Assembly (NCBI RefSeq): GCF_014656075.1
Contig: NZ_BNBS01000091.1
Span: 1 to 32,552, forward strand
Direction: 5' to 3'
Length of the DNA: 32,552 bases
Origin: Streptomyces hydrogenans
Lineage (GTDB): Bacteria > Actinomycetota > Actinomycetes > Streptomycetales > Streptomycetaceae
Shown in pieces: positions 14,384 to 21,693 of this stretch. The notes under the pieces were generated by a model. That model was given only the letters and a program-made list of their open reading frames with translations. It was not told where the DNA came from and did no database searches. The translations under genes were made by a program, and so were the position numbers. How positions within the stretch are numbered: the first letter of the stretch is position 1; each line of letters starts with the position of its first letter.

Positions 14384-15545
14384 AGCTGAGCCCGGCGGTC
14401 CTGGCGCGCTCCACGGCGGGGCCGATGGCGTCGGCGACGGCCTTCACGTCGTCCTCGGTGGAGGTGTGGCCGAGGGAGAAGCGCAGGGTGCCGCGGGCCA
14501 GGTCGGGGTCGGTGCCGGTGGCGAGGAGGACGTGGCTGGGCTGGGCGATGCCGGCGGTGCAGGCGGAGCCGGTGGAGCAGGCGATGCCGGCGGCGTCGAG
14601 GAGGAGGAGCAGGGAGTCGCCCTCGCAGCCCGGGAAGGTGAAGTGGGCGTTGGCGGGGAGCCGGTCGGCCGGGTCACCGCCGAGGATCGCGTCGGGGACG
14701 GCCGCGCGGACGGCGGTGACGAGCGCGTCGCGGAGGGCGCCGATCTCGCGGGCGAAGGTCTCCTGCCCGTCGGTGGCGAGCCGGGCGGCGGTGGCGAAGG
14801 CGGCGACGGCGGGGACGTCGAGGGTGCCGGAGCGGACGTGCCGCTCCTGGCCGCCGCCGTGCAGCACGGGGACGGGGGTGTGCTCGCGGCCGAGGAGCAG
14901 CGCGCCGATGCCGTACGGGCCGCCGATCTTGTGGCCGGAGACGGTCATGGCGGCGAGGCCGGAGGCGGCGAAGTCGACGGGCAGCTGGCCGACGGCCTGG
15001 ACGGCGTCGGCGTGCAGCGGGACGCCGAAGCCGGCGGCGACGTCGGCGAGCGCGCGGACCGGCATGACGGTGCCGATCTCGTTGTTGGCCCACATCACGG
15101 TGGCGAGGGCGACCGACTCCGGGTCGCGGGCGATCGCCTCGCGCAGCGCCTCGGGGTGGACCCGGCCGTGGGCGTCGACCGGCAGGTACTCGACGTCGGC
15201 GCCCTCGTGGGCGGCGAGCCAGTCGACGGCGTCGAGGACGGCGTGGTGCTCGACGGGGCTGGCGAGGACGCGGGTGCGGCGCGGGTCGGCGGCGCGGCGG
15301 GACCAGTACAGGCCCTTCACCGCGAGGTTGTCGGCCTCGGTGCCGCCGGAGGTGAGGACCACCTCGCTGGGGCGGGCGCCGAGTGCGGCGGCGAGGGTCT
15401 CGCGGCCCTCCTCGACGGTCCGCCGGGCGCGGCGTCCCGCGGCGTGCAGGGACGAGGCGTTGCCCGTGACGGCGAGCTGGGCGGTCATCGCCTCGATCGC
15501 CTCGGGCAGCATGGGCGTGGTCGCGGCGTGGTCGAGGTAAGCCAT
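14382..15545 (-). CDS. Cysteine desulfurase (IscS/NifS-type)
   Basis: A PLP enzyme that takes sulfur from cysteine as an enzyme-bound persulfide for tRNA thiolation and Fe-S clusters. The protein has 387 residues. The PLP lysine is K206 (SGHKIGGP), the PLP-binding histidine lies in SPVEHHAV, and the active-site loop is CSTGSACTAG with C329 as the likely persulfide cysteine (C323 is nearby). The length and the loop match the IscS-like group. The ATG at 15545 is preceded by TAGAAT at 9 nt, so the transcript is probably nearly leaderless. The stop codon lies inside the right repeat of the foldback element. Its closeness to mnmA suggests that it serves U34 thiolation. Confidence 0.92.
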   Translation of the reverse strand: MAYLDHAATTPMLPEAIEAMTAQLAVTGNASSLHAAGRRARRTVEEGRETLAAALGARPSEVVLTSGGTEADNLAVKGLYWSRRAADPRRTRVLASPVEHHAVLDAVDWLAAHEGADVEYLPVDAHGRVHPEALREAIARDPESVALATVMWANNEIGTVMPVRALADVAAGFGVPLHADAVQAVGQLPVDFAASGLAAMTVSGHKIGGPYGIGALLLGREHTPVPVLHGGGQERHVRSGTLDVPAVAAFATAARLATDGQETFAREIGALRDALVTAVRAAVPDAILGGDPADRLPANAHFTFPGCEGDSLLLLLDAAGIACSTGSACTAGIAQPSHVLLATGTDPDLARGTLRFSLGHTSTEDDVKAVADAIGPAVERARTAGLS

Positions 15546-15554
15546 GGTGGGTCG

Positions 15555-15560
15555 ATTCTA
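15555..15560 (-). promoter_or_regulatory. Likely -10 box of the cysteine desulfurase gene
   Basis: The minus strand reads TAGAAT, a close match to the -10 consensus, 9 nt before the ATG. The expected start point leaves a leader of 0-3 nt. The -35 position falls next to the 23-bp repeat array; no consensus -35 is visible. Confidence 0.4.
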
Positions 15561-15596
15561 CGAGCCCTCCTGGAGGACTCCCCTACGCGCCCGCCC

Positions 15597-15790
15597 CGGA
15601 CCGGTCGTCCGGCCGGTCCGGACACCTTCGGCCCACCGGTGCGGACTCCGGCGGACAGCCTGTCCGGACACCTTCGGACGGGCCGCCCAGACTCCGGCGG
15701 ACGGCCGGTGCGGACCCCTTCGGGCCGCCGGTCCGGACTCCGACGGACGGCCCGCCCGGACTCCGGCGGACGGCCGGTGCGGGCCGCGCC
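15597..15790. repeat. Intergenic tandem array of about eight 23-bp units
   Basis: The anchor CGGAC (or a one-base variant) recurs at 15619, 15642, 15665, 15688, 15711, 15734, 15757 and 15780, exactly 23 bp apart with no indels. Another partial unit lies near 15597. Two unit types alternate: CGGACACCTTCGG-like (A) and CGGACTCCGGCGG-like (B), in the order A-B-A-B-A-B-B. The units are rich in CCGG and CGG/CCG and could form several small hairpins. A 23-bp period argues against a protein repeat. The array lies 17 nt beyond the thioesterase stop and upstream of the desulfurase promoter; it has no spacers. Confidence 0.8.
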
Positions 15791-15807
15791 GCCGGGGGCG
15801 TAAGGGC

Positions 15808-16671
15808 TCAGCCGCGCGGGGCGCGGGCGAGCTGGCGGGACTGGGCGACGAGCCGGCCGGCACTGTCCCAGACCTCGGCGTCCTCCTCCAGGAAGCCGCC
15901 GGCGAGGTTGCGGGTGGTGATGGAGACCCGGAGCGGACCGGGGGCGGGGCGGCAGCGGACGTGGGTGGTGAGCTCCACGGTCGGCGTCCAGCCCTTGAGG
16001 CCCAGCTCGAAGGAGGTCGGCGGCAGGGCGTCGACGGCGAGCAGGAGGGAGAGCGCGTCGGGCTCGCGGCCGTCGGCGAGGCCGAACCAGGCGCGCATCT
16101 CGCCCTTGCCGGAGGGGGCGCCGATCGCCCAGCCGACGCAGGCGGGGTCGAGGCGGAGGTCCAGCCGGTCGGTGATGGCGGAGGAGCCGGGAATCGGCGG
16201 GGCCGGGCCGTCGGAGGCGCTGAAGCACTGGTCGATCGGGGCGAAGGCGGGCGGGACGGCGCTGGTGCGGACGTCGTCCGGGAGGGCGTCGAGGTCGCCG
16301 TAGGAGGCGAGGACGCGGATCCGCTCGACCTCGGTGCCGTCCTCGGCGTACTGGTAGAGGGAGGCTGTGCCGGTGGAGAGGGTCCGGCCGGTGCGGACGG
16401 TCTCGGTCCGGATGACCGCGGGGCCCGGCACCGACGGCGTGAGGTAGTGCGCCGTGACGGTGAACGGGTCGGGGTGCGGCAGGTGGTCGCCGAGGGCGCG
16501 GCCGAGCAGGGCGAGGAGGTAGCCGCCGTTGACGGCGTGGATGATCGTCCAGCCGGCCGAGAGCTCGGCGTCGTAGACCCCGGGCTCGCGCGGGGTGACG
16601 GCGGTGTCCCGGTCGAACTCGCTGAGCGCCGCGGCCTCGGCGGCGGGGCTCGTCTCGGTGCTCGTGCTCAT
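15808..16671 (-). CDS. Acyl-CoA thioesterase-like (double hot-dog) protein
   Basis: A 287-residue protein that looks like a TesB-type double hot-dog thioesterase. The N-terminal hot-dog shows AGWTIIHAVNGGYLLALLGRAL, and the second carries SLLLAVDALPPTSFELG and WTPTVELTTHVR. Such enzymes hydrolyse acyl-CoA thioesters; the chain length is unknown. ATG 16671 gives the standard start (MSTSTETS). A TACCGT box 7 nt before the ATG suggests a leaderless transcript, and an imperfect palindrome lies just upstream. The gene follows the TRIC gene by 23 nt and could also be read from it. Confidence 0.82.
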   Translation of the reverse strand: MSTSTETSPAAEAAALSEFDRDTAVTPREPGVYDAELSAGWTIIHAVNGGYLLALLGRALGDHLPHPDPFTVTAHYLTPSVPGPAVIRTETVRTGRTLSTGTASLYQYAEDGTEVERIRVLASYGDLDALPDDVRTSAVPPAFAPIDQCFSASDGPAPPIPGSSAITDRLDLRLDPACVGWAIGAPSGKGEMRAWFGLADGREPDALSLLLAVDALPPTSFELGLKGWTPTVELTTHVRCRPAPGPLRVSITTRNLAGGFLEEDAEVWDSAGRLVAQSRQLARAPRG

Positions 16672-16678
16672 ACGGCCG

Positions 16679-16708
16679 ACGGTACAGCAGGAAACTACTG
16701 AGCGGTAG
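16679..16708 (-). promoter_or_regulatory. Possible promoter (-10) and TetR-like palindrome before the thioesterase gene
   Basis: The minus strand has TACCGT (16684-16679) 7 nt before the ATG. An imperfect palindrome CTACTGAGCGGTAG (16695-16708; 10 of 14 positions symmetric) lies next to it and overlaps the TRIC stop codon. The size and CTAC/GTAG ends resemble TetR-family operators, but it also encodes the TRIC C-terminus, so chance is possible. Confidence 0.3.
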
Positions 16709-17372
16709 CTTTTTCGGGTTCCTCGCGGGCCGAGGAGCGGCGGTTCCAGGCGCGCGGCGCCCGCCAGTGGTAGCGCATCGCGAGCAGCCGCAGGAGGAAG
16801 GCGGTGAGCACGGCGGCGCCGCTGGTGAAGGCGTTCAGGGCGTCGAAGCGGATGCACAGCACGACCATGGCCGAGCCGACGATCGCGGGCACCGCGTAGA
16901 GGTCGCGGTCCCAGCGGAGCAGCGAGGGCACCTCGTTGGCCAGCACGTCGCGCAGCACGCCACCGCCGACGGCCGTGGCGAGGCCGAGCGCCGCGGAGGA
17001 CGTGAGGCCGAGCCCGTAGTCGTACGCCTTCGTCGTCCCGGTCACGCAGAAGAGGCCCAGGCCGGCCGCGTCGAAGACGTTCACGGCGGTCTGGGTGCGC
17101 TCCACCTCCGGGTGGAGGAAGAAGACCAGGACGGTGGCGACCAGCGGCATGACGAAGTAGCCGAGGTCGGTGAAGGCGGCCGGGGGTACGGCCCCGATGA
17201 TCAGGTCGCGGAGCAGACCGCCGCCGAGCGCGGTGACCTCGGCGAGCACGGCCATCCCGAAGACGTCGAAGTTCTTCCGGACGCCGAGGAGGGCGCCGGA
17301 GATGGCGAAGACGAAGATGCCGATGAGGTCGAGCGTGTGTTGGACCGACGGACTGAACAGATCGTGGAGCAC
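16695..17372 (-). CDS. TRIC/UPF0126-family cation channel-like membrane protein
   Basis: A 225-residue integral membrane protein with about seven helices and two homologous halves. Each half carries the family's glycine-rich signature: GGGLLRDLIIGAVPP in the first and GGGVLRDVLANEVP in the second. Prokaryotic TRIC proteins form trimers that conduct monovalent cations; the role in bacteria is poorly known. The GTG start at 17372 gives the usual beginning (MLHDLFSPSVQHTLDLIG). A hydrophilic tail (RRSSAREEPEKATAQ) follows the last helix. The gene lies after the terminator of the peptide transporter operon and 23 nt before the thioesterase gene. Confidence 0.88.
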   Translation of the reverse strand: MLHDLFSPSVQHTLDLIGIFVFAISGALLGVRKNFDVFGMAVLAEVTALGGGLLRDLIIGAVPPAAFTDLGYFVMPLVATVLVFFLHPEVERTQTAVNVFDAAGLGLFCVTGTTKAYDYGLGLTSSAALGLATAVGGGVLRDVLANEVPSLLRWDRDLYAVPAIVGSAMVVLCIRFDALNAFTSGAAVLTAFLLRLLAMRYHWRAPRAWNRRSSAREEPEKATAQ

Positions 17373-17397
17373 CGGCCAATTGTGCCGTGTGTTCGGA

Positions 17398-17431
17398 AAG
17401 GGCCCGGCCGCACCACGGCGACCGGGCCCTT
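17398..17431 (-). terminator. Terminator of the peptide ABC transporter operon
   Basis: A 10-bp inverted repeat, AAGGGCCCGG (17398-17407) with CCGGGCCCTT (17422-17431), and a 14-nt loop, 16 nt after the dppF stop. It separates the operon from the TRIC gene. Confidence 0.75.
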
Positions 17432-17447
17432 CCCTTCCCTGATGCCG

Positions 17448-18656
17448 CTACTTGCCCTCGGAGGCGTCCTTGGACTCCGGAGCGTCCTCGGCCTCGGGGG
17501 CCTCGTCGGCCTCCGGAGCCTCGTCGGACTCAGGGGCCTCGTCGGACTCAGGAGCCTCCGCGGACTCCGGGGCGTCCGACGCCGTGGCGTCCGGCTCCGA
17601 CTCCGCCGCCGGGGCCTCCGCCTGGGCCGGGATCACCACGGCCTCGGTGTCGCCCGCCGGGCGGAGCGTGCCGTCCTGGATCTCGCGGGTGAAGTGGCAG
17701 GCCACCTTGTGGCCGCCGCCCGCGTCGGTGAGCTCCGGGCGCTCCTTGCCGCAGCGGTCCTGCGCCCAGGGGCAGCGGGTGTGGAAGCGGCAGCCGGCCG
17801 GCGGGTTGGCGGGGGAGGGCAGGTCGCCGTGGAGGAGGATCCGCTCGCGCCGCTCCTCGACCTCCGGGTCGGGCACCGGCACCGCGGACATGAGCGCCCG
17901 GGTGTACGGGTGCAGCGGCTCCTCGTACAGCGTGTCGCTCGGCGCCTCCTCGACCAGGGAGCCCAGGTACATCACGCCGATGACGTCCGAGATGTGCCGG
18001 ACGACGGCGAGGTCGTGGGCGATGACCAGGTAGGTCAGGCCCATCGACTCCTGGAGCTCCTCCAGCAGGTTGATCACCTGGGCCTGGATGGAGACGTCCA
18101 GCGCGGAGACCGGCTCGTCGCAGATGATGAGGTCGGGCTCCAGGACCAGCGCGCGGGCGATGCCGATGCGCTGGCGCTGTCCGCCGGAGAACTCGTGCGG
18201 GTAGCGGGAGAGGCTGTTGGCGGGCAGGCCCACCTTGGCGAGGATCTCCCGGATCTTCTCCCGCCGCTCCTCCTGGTTCGCGCCGATGCCGTGCGCGGCC
18301 ATGCCCTCGCTGAGGATCGACTCGATGTTCTGGCGCGGGTTGAGGCTGCCCAGCGGGTCCTGGAAGACCATCTGGAGGCGGCGGCGGAAGGAGCGCAGCT
18401 CCTTCTCCGGCAGCTTGGCCACGTCGGTGCCGTCGAGGACGACGGAGCCGTCGGTGACGTCCACGAGCCGCAGCACGGCCCGCCCGAGCGTGGTCTTGCC
18501 GCAGCCCGACTCGCCGACCAGGCCGTAGGTCTGGCCCGCCTCGACCTTGAGCGAGATGCCGTCCACGGCGTAGACGTGGCCGACCGTGCGGTCGAAGAGG
18601 ATGCCCTTCTTGACGGGGAAGTGGACCTTCACGCCGTCGAGTTCGAGCAGGCTCAT
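17448..18656 (-). CDS. dppF: Oligopeptide/dipeptide ABC transporter ATPase (DppF/OppF-type) with acidic tail
   Basis: One of two ATPases that power the peptide importer. Walker A is GESGCGKTT (48-56), the signature is SGGQRQR and Walker B is LIICDEP. The C-terminal oligo/dipeptide domain has the cysteine cluster CRFHTRCPWAQDRC...ACH, which in related OppD/OppF proteins can hold an Fe-S cluster. The protein has 402 residues against a usual ~325: the extra ~75 are a Glu/Asp/Pro/Ala-rich tail with repeated APESDE units ending in ESKDASEGK. The ATG at 18656 overlaps the dppD stop by 4 nt (ATGA), which suggests coupling. Whether the operon is Dpp or Opp cannot be told from sequence. Confidence 0.9.
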   Translation of the reverse strand: MSLLELDGVKVHFPVKKGILFDRTVGHVYAVDGISLKVEAGQTYGLVGESGCGKTTLGRAVLRLVDVTDGSVVLDGTDVAKLPEKELRSFRRRLQMVFQDPLGSLNPRQNIESILSEGMAAHGIGANQEERREKIREILAKVGLPANSLSRYPHEFSGGQRQRIGIARALVLEPDLIICDEPVSALDVSIQAQVINLLEELQESMGLTYLVIAHDLAVVRHISDVIGVMYLGSLVEEAPSDTLYEEPLHPYTRALMSAVPVPDPEVEERRERILLHGDLPSPANPPAGCRFHTRCPWAQDRCGKERPELTDAGGGHKVACHFTREIQDGTLRPAGDTEAVVIPAQAEAPAAESEPDATASDAPESAEAPESDEAPESDEAPEADEAPEAEDAPESKDASEGK

Positions 18657-19645
18657 GCCGGTACCTCCGTCGTGGCGAGGACCGGGTTCGCGCAGCGGGC
18701 GCGGTGGCCGGCCGCGCGCGGTTCGGTCAGTTCGGGCGTGCCGGTGAGGCACTCCATCTCGTACCGGTCGCAGCGCGGGGCGAAGGCGCAGCCGTCGGCC
18801 CAGGCGATCTGGTCGTTGATGGACCCGCGGATCGGGTGGAGCGGTTCGCCGCGCGGGGCGTCGAGCCGGGGGATGGAGCCGAGCAGACCGTGGGTGTACG
18901 GGTGCGTCGGGTGGGCGAACAGCTCGCGCCGGCCGGCCGATTCGACGACCTTGCCCGCGTAGAGGACGTTCACCTGGTCGCAGAGGCCGGCGACGACACC
19001 CAGGTCGTGGGTGATCATCAGCAGCGCGGTGCCCTCCTGGTCGACCAGTTCCTTGAGGAGTTCGAGGATCTGGGCCTGGATGGTGACGTCGAGCGCGGTG
19101 GTCGGCTCGTCGGCGATCAGCAGACGGGGGGCGCAGGCCACCGCCATGGCGATGAGCGCGCGCTGCCGCATGCCGCCGGAGAGCTGGTGCGGGTACTCCT
19201 TGAGGCGCCGGTCCGGGTCGGGGATGCCGACCCGGTCGAGCAGGTGCGCGGCCTCCTTGCGGGCGGCCTCGCCCTTCAGGCCGCGGTGGCGCTGGAGGAT
19301 CTCGGTGACCTGGACGCCGATGGGGACGACCGGGTTCAGCGAGGACAGCGGGTCCTGGAAGATCATCGCCATGTCGCGGCCGCGCAGGTCGCGCATCTTC
19401 GACGGGGAGATCTTCAACAGGTCGGTGCCGTCGAGCTCGGCGCGGCCGCCGAGGGTGACGCCCTTGGCGGGCAGCAGCCCCATCAGGGCGAGCGAGGTCA
19501 CGGACTTGCCGCAGCCCGACTCGCCGACGAGGCCGACGACCTGGCCCTGGTCGACGCTGAACGAGACGCCGTTGACCGCCCGGACGTCCTTGCGGCCGCG
19601 GCCGCCGAAGGTGACGGTGAGTTCGTCCACGGTGAGGAGGGGCAT
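18653..19645 (-). CDS. dppD: Oligopeptide/dipeptide ABC transporter ATPase (DppD/OppD-type)
   Basis: The partner ATPase, 330 residues, normal length. Walker A is GESGCGKSV (41-49), the signature is LSGGMRQR, Walker B is LLIADEP, and the switch histidine lies in MITHDLG. The C-terminal CAFAPRCDRYEMEC...ARC matches the oligo/dipeptide-transporter cysteine domain. ATG 19645 lies 1 nt after the dppC stop. The two ATPases should form a heterodimer on the cytoplasmic side of DppB-DppC. Confidence 0.92.
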   Translation of the reverse strand: MPLLTVDELTVTFGGRGRKDVRAVNGVSFSVDQGQVVGLVGESGCGKSVTSLALMGLLPAKGVTLGGRAELDGTDLLKISPSKMRDLRGRDMAMIFQDPLSSLNPVVPIGVQVTEILQRHRGLKGEAARKEAAHLLDRVGIPDPDRRLKEYPHQLSGGMRQRALIAMAVACAPRLLIADEPTTALDVTIQAQILELLKELVDQEGTALLMITHDLGVVAGLCDQVNVLYAGKVVESAGRRELFAHPTHPYTHGLLGSIPRLDAPRGEPLHPIRGSINDQIAWADGCAFAPRCDRYEMECLTGTPELTEPRAAGHRARCANPVLATTEVPA

Positions 19646-19646
19646 G

Positions 19647-20606
19647 TCAGCCTCGCAGCTTCGGGTCGAGGGCTTCGCGCATGGCCTCGCCGAGCAGGGT
19701 GAAGCCGAGGGCGGTGATGACGATGCCGACCGCCGGGTACATGGACATCATCGGCTCGTTGTCGAAGAACCGCTGGGCCTGGGAGAGCATGACGCCCCAC
19801 TCCGGGACCGCGGGGTCGGGGTTGCCGAGTCCGAGGTAGGAGAGCGCGGCGGCCTCGATGATGGCGGTGGCGAGGCTGAGCGTCGCCTGGACGATCACCG
19901 GGCTCAGCGAGTTCGGCAGGATCTGGGTGAGCACGATCCGCCGCTTGCGGATGCCGAGCGAGCGGGCCGCGAGCACGTAGTCGCTGCCGCCCTGGGCGAG
20001 CATCGAGCCGCGCAGCAGGCGGGCGAAGACCGGGATCTGCACGACGCCGACGGCGATCATCACGGTGGTGAGCGACTGGCCCATCACGGCGGCGACGGAG
20101 ACGGCGAGGAGCAGCGACGGCAGCGCGAGCAGGATGTCGGTGACGCGCATGATGGCGTCGTCGACCCGCCGGCCGGCCTTCCCGCCGAGGGTGGCCGCCG
20201 CGCCGGACACGATGCCGACCAGCGCGCCGATCAGCAGGCCGATGAGCATGGAGACGACACCGACGAGCAGCGTCTGGCGGGCGCCCACGAGCATCCGGGA
20301 GAACAGGTCGCGGCCGAGGTGGTCCAGGCCGAACCAGTTCTCGGCGCGGGCGCCGACGAACTCGCCGCGGTTGGAGAAGACCTCGCCGCGCCAGGTCTGC
20401 TCGGTGGGGCCGTACGGGGCGATCCACGGGCCGATGATCGCCAGCAGGACGAACCCGGCGATGATCACGGCGCCGATGATCGCCATCTTGCTGGCGCGCA
20501 TCCGGCGCATCGCCTCGCGCCACAGGCTGGCGCCGCTGGCGGTCTCGGTCTTCGCCGTGAGCTGGGCGAGCCGGTCGATCTTCGAAGTGGTGGTGATCAG
20601 ACTCAT
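19647..20606 (-). CDS. dppC: Peptide ABC transporter permease (DppC/OppC-type)
   Basis: A 319-residue inner-membrane permease. The N-terminal cytoplasmic part (to about residue 40) is followed by a first helix (MAIIGAVIIAGFVLLAIIGPW), an external segment ending at NWFGLDHLGRDLFSRML, then five more helices. The EAA loop that contacts the ATPases is visible at ARSLGIRKRRIVLTQILPN. The ATG at 20606 overlaps the dppB stop by one base (TGATG). No damage is seen. Confidence 0.93.
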   Translation of the reverse strand: MSLITTTSKIDRLAQLTAKTETASGASLWREAMRRMRASKMAIIGAVIIAGFVLLAIIGPWIAPYGPTEQTWRGEVFSNRGEFVGARAENWFGLDHLGRDLFSRMLVGARQTLLVGVVSMLIGLLIGALVGIVSGAAATLGGKAGRRVDDAIMRVTDILLALPSLLLAVSVAAVMGQSLTTVMIAVGVVQIPVFARLLRGSMLAQGGSDYVLAARSLGIRKRRIVLTQILPNSLSPVIVQATLSLATAIIEAAALSYLGLGNPDPAVPEWGVMLSQAQRFFDNEPMMSMYPAVGIVITALGFTLLGEAMREALDPKLRG

Positions 20607-21601
20607 CAGTGCACCCGCACCCTCGGGTCGATGACGCTGTAGGCGAGGTCGACGACCATGTTGATCAGCACGTAGATCATGGCGATGAACATGATGAAGC
20701 CGACGAGCACCGGGTAGTCGCGGGCGTCGATGGCGGTACGGATGAAGGAGCCGATGCCGCCGAAGGTGAAGACGGACTCGGTGAGCACCGCGCCGGAGAG
20801 CAGGCTGCCGGTGAGCAGGCCGACGGCGGTGACGACGGGGAGCAGCGCGTTGCGCAGGACGTGGCGGCCGCGGACGATCCGGCGCTCCAGGCCCTTGGAC
20901 TCGGCGGTGCGGATGTAGTCCTCGCCGAGGACCTCCAGGACGCTGGCGCGGGTCATCCGGACGATGACCGCGAGCGGGATGGTGGCCAGGGCGATGCCGG
21001 GCAGCACCAGGTGCATGAGGGCGTCCCAGGCGGCGTCGAGCTCGCCGGTGAGCAGGCCGTCGAGGACGGCGAAGCCGGTGACGCTGGTGGCGTCGATGCC
21101 GGTGGACTGGCGGCCGAAGGTGCCGAAGATCTCGCCGAAGGCGCCCTTGAGCAGCTGGGCCAGGAAGAAGACCGGGATGCAGATGCCGACGAGCGAGCCG
21201 GAGACGGAGGCCACGTCGATCCAGCCGCCGCGCTTGCGGGCGGCGAGGTAGCCGAGGGGGATGCCCACGACGGTGGCGATGAGCATGGCCGCGACGCTGA
21301 GTTCGACCGTGGCGGGGAACCGCAGCACGAACTCGTCCCAGACGGGCTGTCCGGTCTGCACCGAGGTGCCGAGGTCGAGGTCGAGGAGCCGCTTGAGGAA
21401 GCGTCCGTACTGGACGTAGATCGGCTGGTCGAGGCCCAGCGCGCGGTTGATGCGCGCCACATCGGCTTCGGTCGCCCGCTCGCCCAGGATCGCTGAGGCG
21501 GGTCCGCCGGGCAGTCGGTTCAGCCAGATGAAGAGCAGAACCGACAGGCCGAGCAGGGTGGGTATGAGCTGGAGAAGTCGTCGTACGACGAGTCGCAACA
21601 C
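20606..21601 (-). CDS. dppB: Peptide ABC transporter permease (DppB/OppB-type)
   Basis: A 331-residue permease that pairs with DppC to form the translocation path. It begins with the typical MLRLVVRRLLQLIPTLLGLS helix and the PGGPA segment. The EAA loop lies at RTAESKGLERRIVRGRHVLRN. The end, DLAYSVIDPRVRV, is diagnostic for this family. GTG 21601 follows an AAAGGGG box. It comes 92 nt after dppA, with a hairpin in the gap. Confidence 0.93.
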   Translation of the reverse strand: MLRLVVRRLLQLIPTLLGLSVLLFIWLNRLPGGPASAILGERATEADVARINRALGLDQPIYVQYGRFLKRLLDLDLGTSVQTGQPVWDEFVLRFPATVELSVAAMLIATVVGIPLGYLAARKRGGWIDVASVSGSLVGICIPVFFLAQLLKGAFGEIFGTFGRQSTGIDATSVTGFAVLDGLLTGELDAAWDALMHLVLPGIALATIPLAVIVRMTRASVLEVLGEDYIRTAESKGLERRIVRGRHVLRNALLPVVTAVGLLTGSLLSGAVLTESVFTFGGIGSFIRTAIDARDYPVLVGFIMFIAMIYVLINMVVDLAYSVIDPRVRVH

Positions 21602-21643
21602 CCCGCGTGCCCCTTTCTTGCGTGTGGAGGGTGGATGCGCGGA

Positions 21644-21676
21644 CGCCCGGTCACGGCAGGAGCGCGTGACCGGGCG
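21644..21676 (-). terminator. Hairpin between dppA and dppB (partial terminator or mRNA stabiliser)
   Basis: A perfect 12-bp inverted repeat (21644-21655 with 21665-21676) and a 9-nt loop lie 17 nt after the dppA stop. In many ABC operons such a hairpin raises the level of the binding-protein mRNA relative to that of the permease genes. It has no U run, so complete termination is unlikely. Function is inferred. Confidence 0.65.
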
Positions 21677-21693
21677 GACCGCTTACGGGTGTG

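Noticed and set aside
15597..15790. CRISPR array
   Set aside because: Units are contiguous and degenerate with no spacers and no cas genes nearby.
14256..15803. Plus-strand open frame covering the desulfurase and the 23-bp array
   Set aside because: Antisense to a clear cysteine desulfurase; the period of 23 is not a multiple of three.
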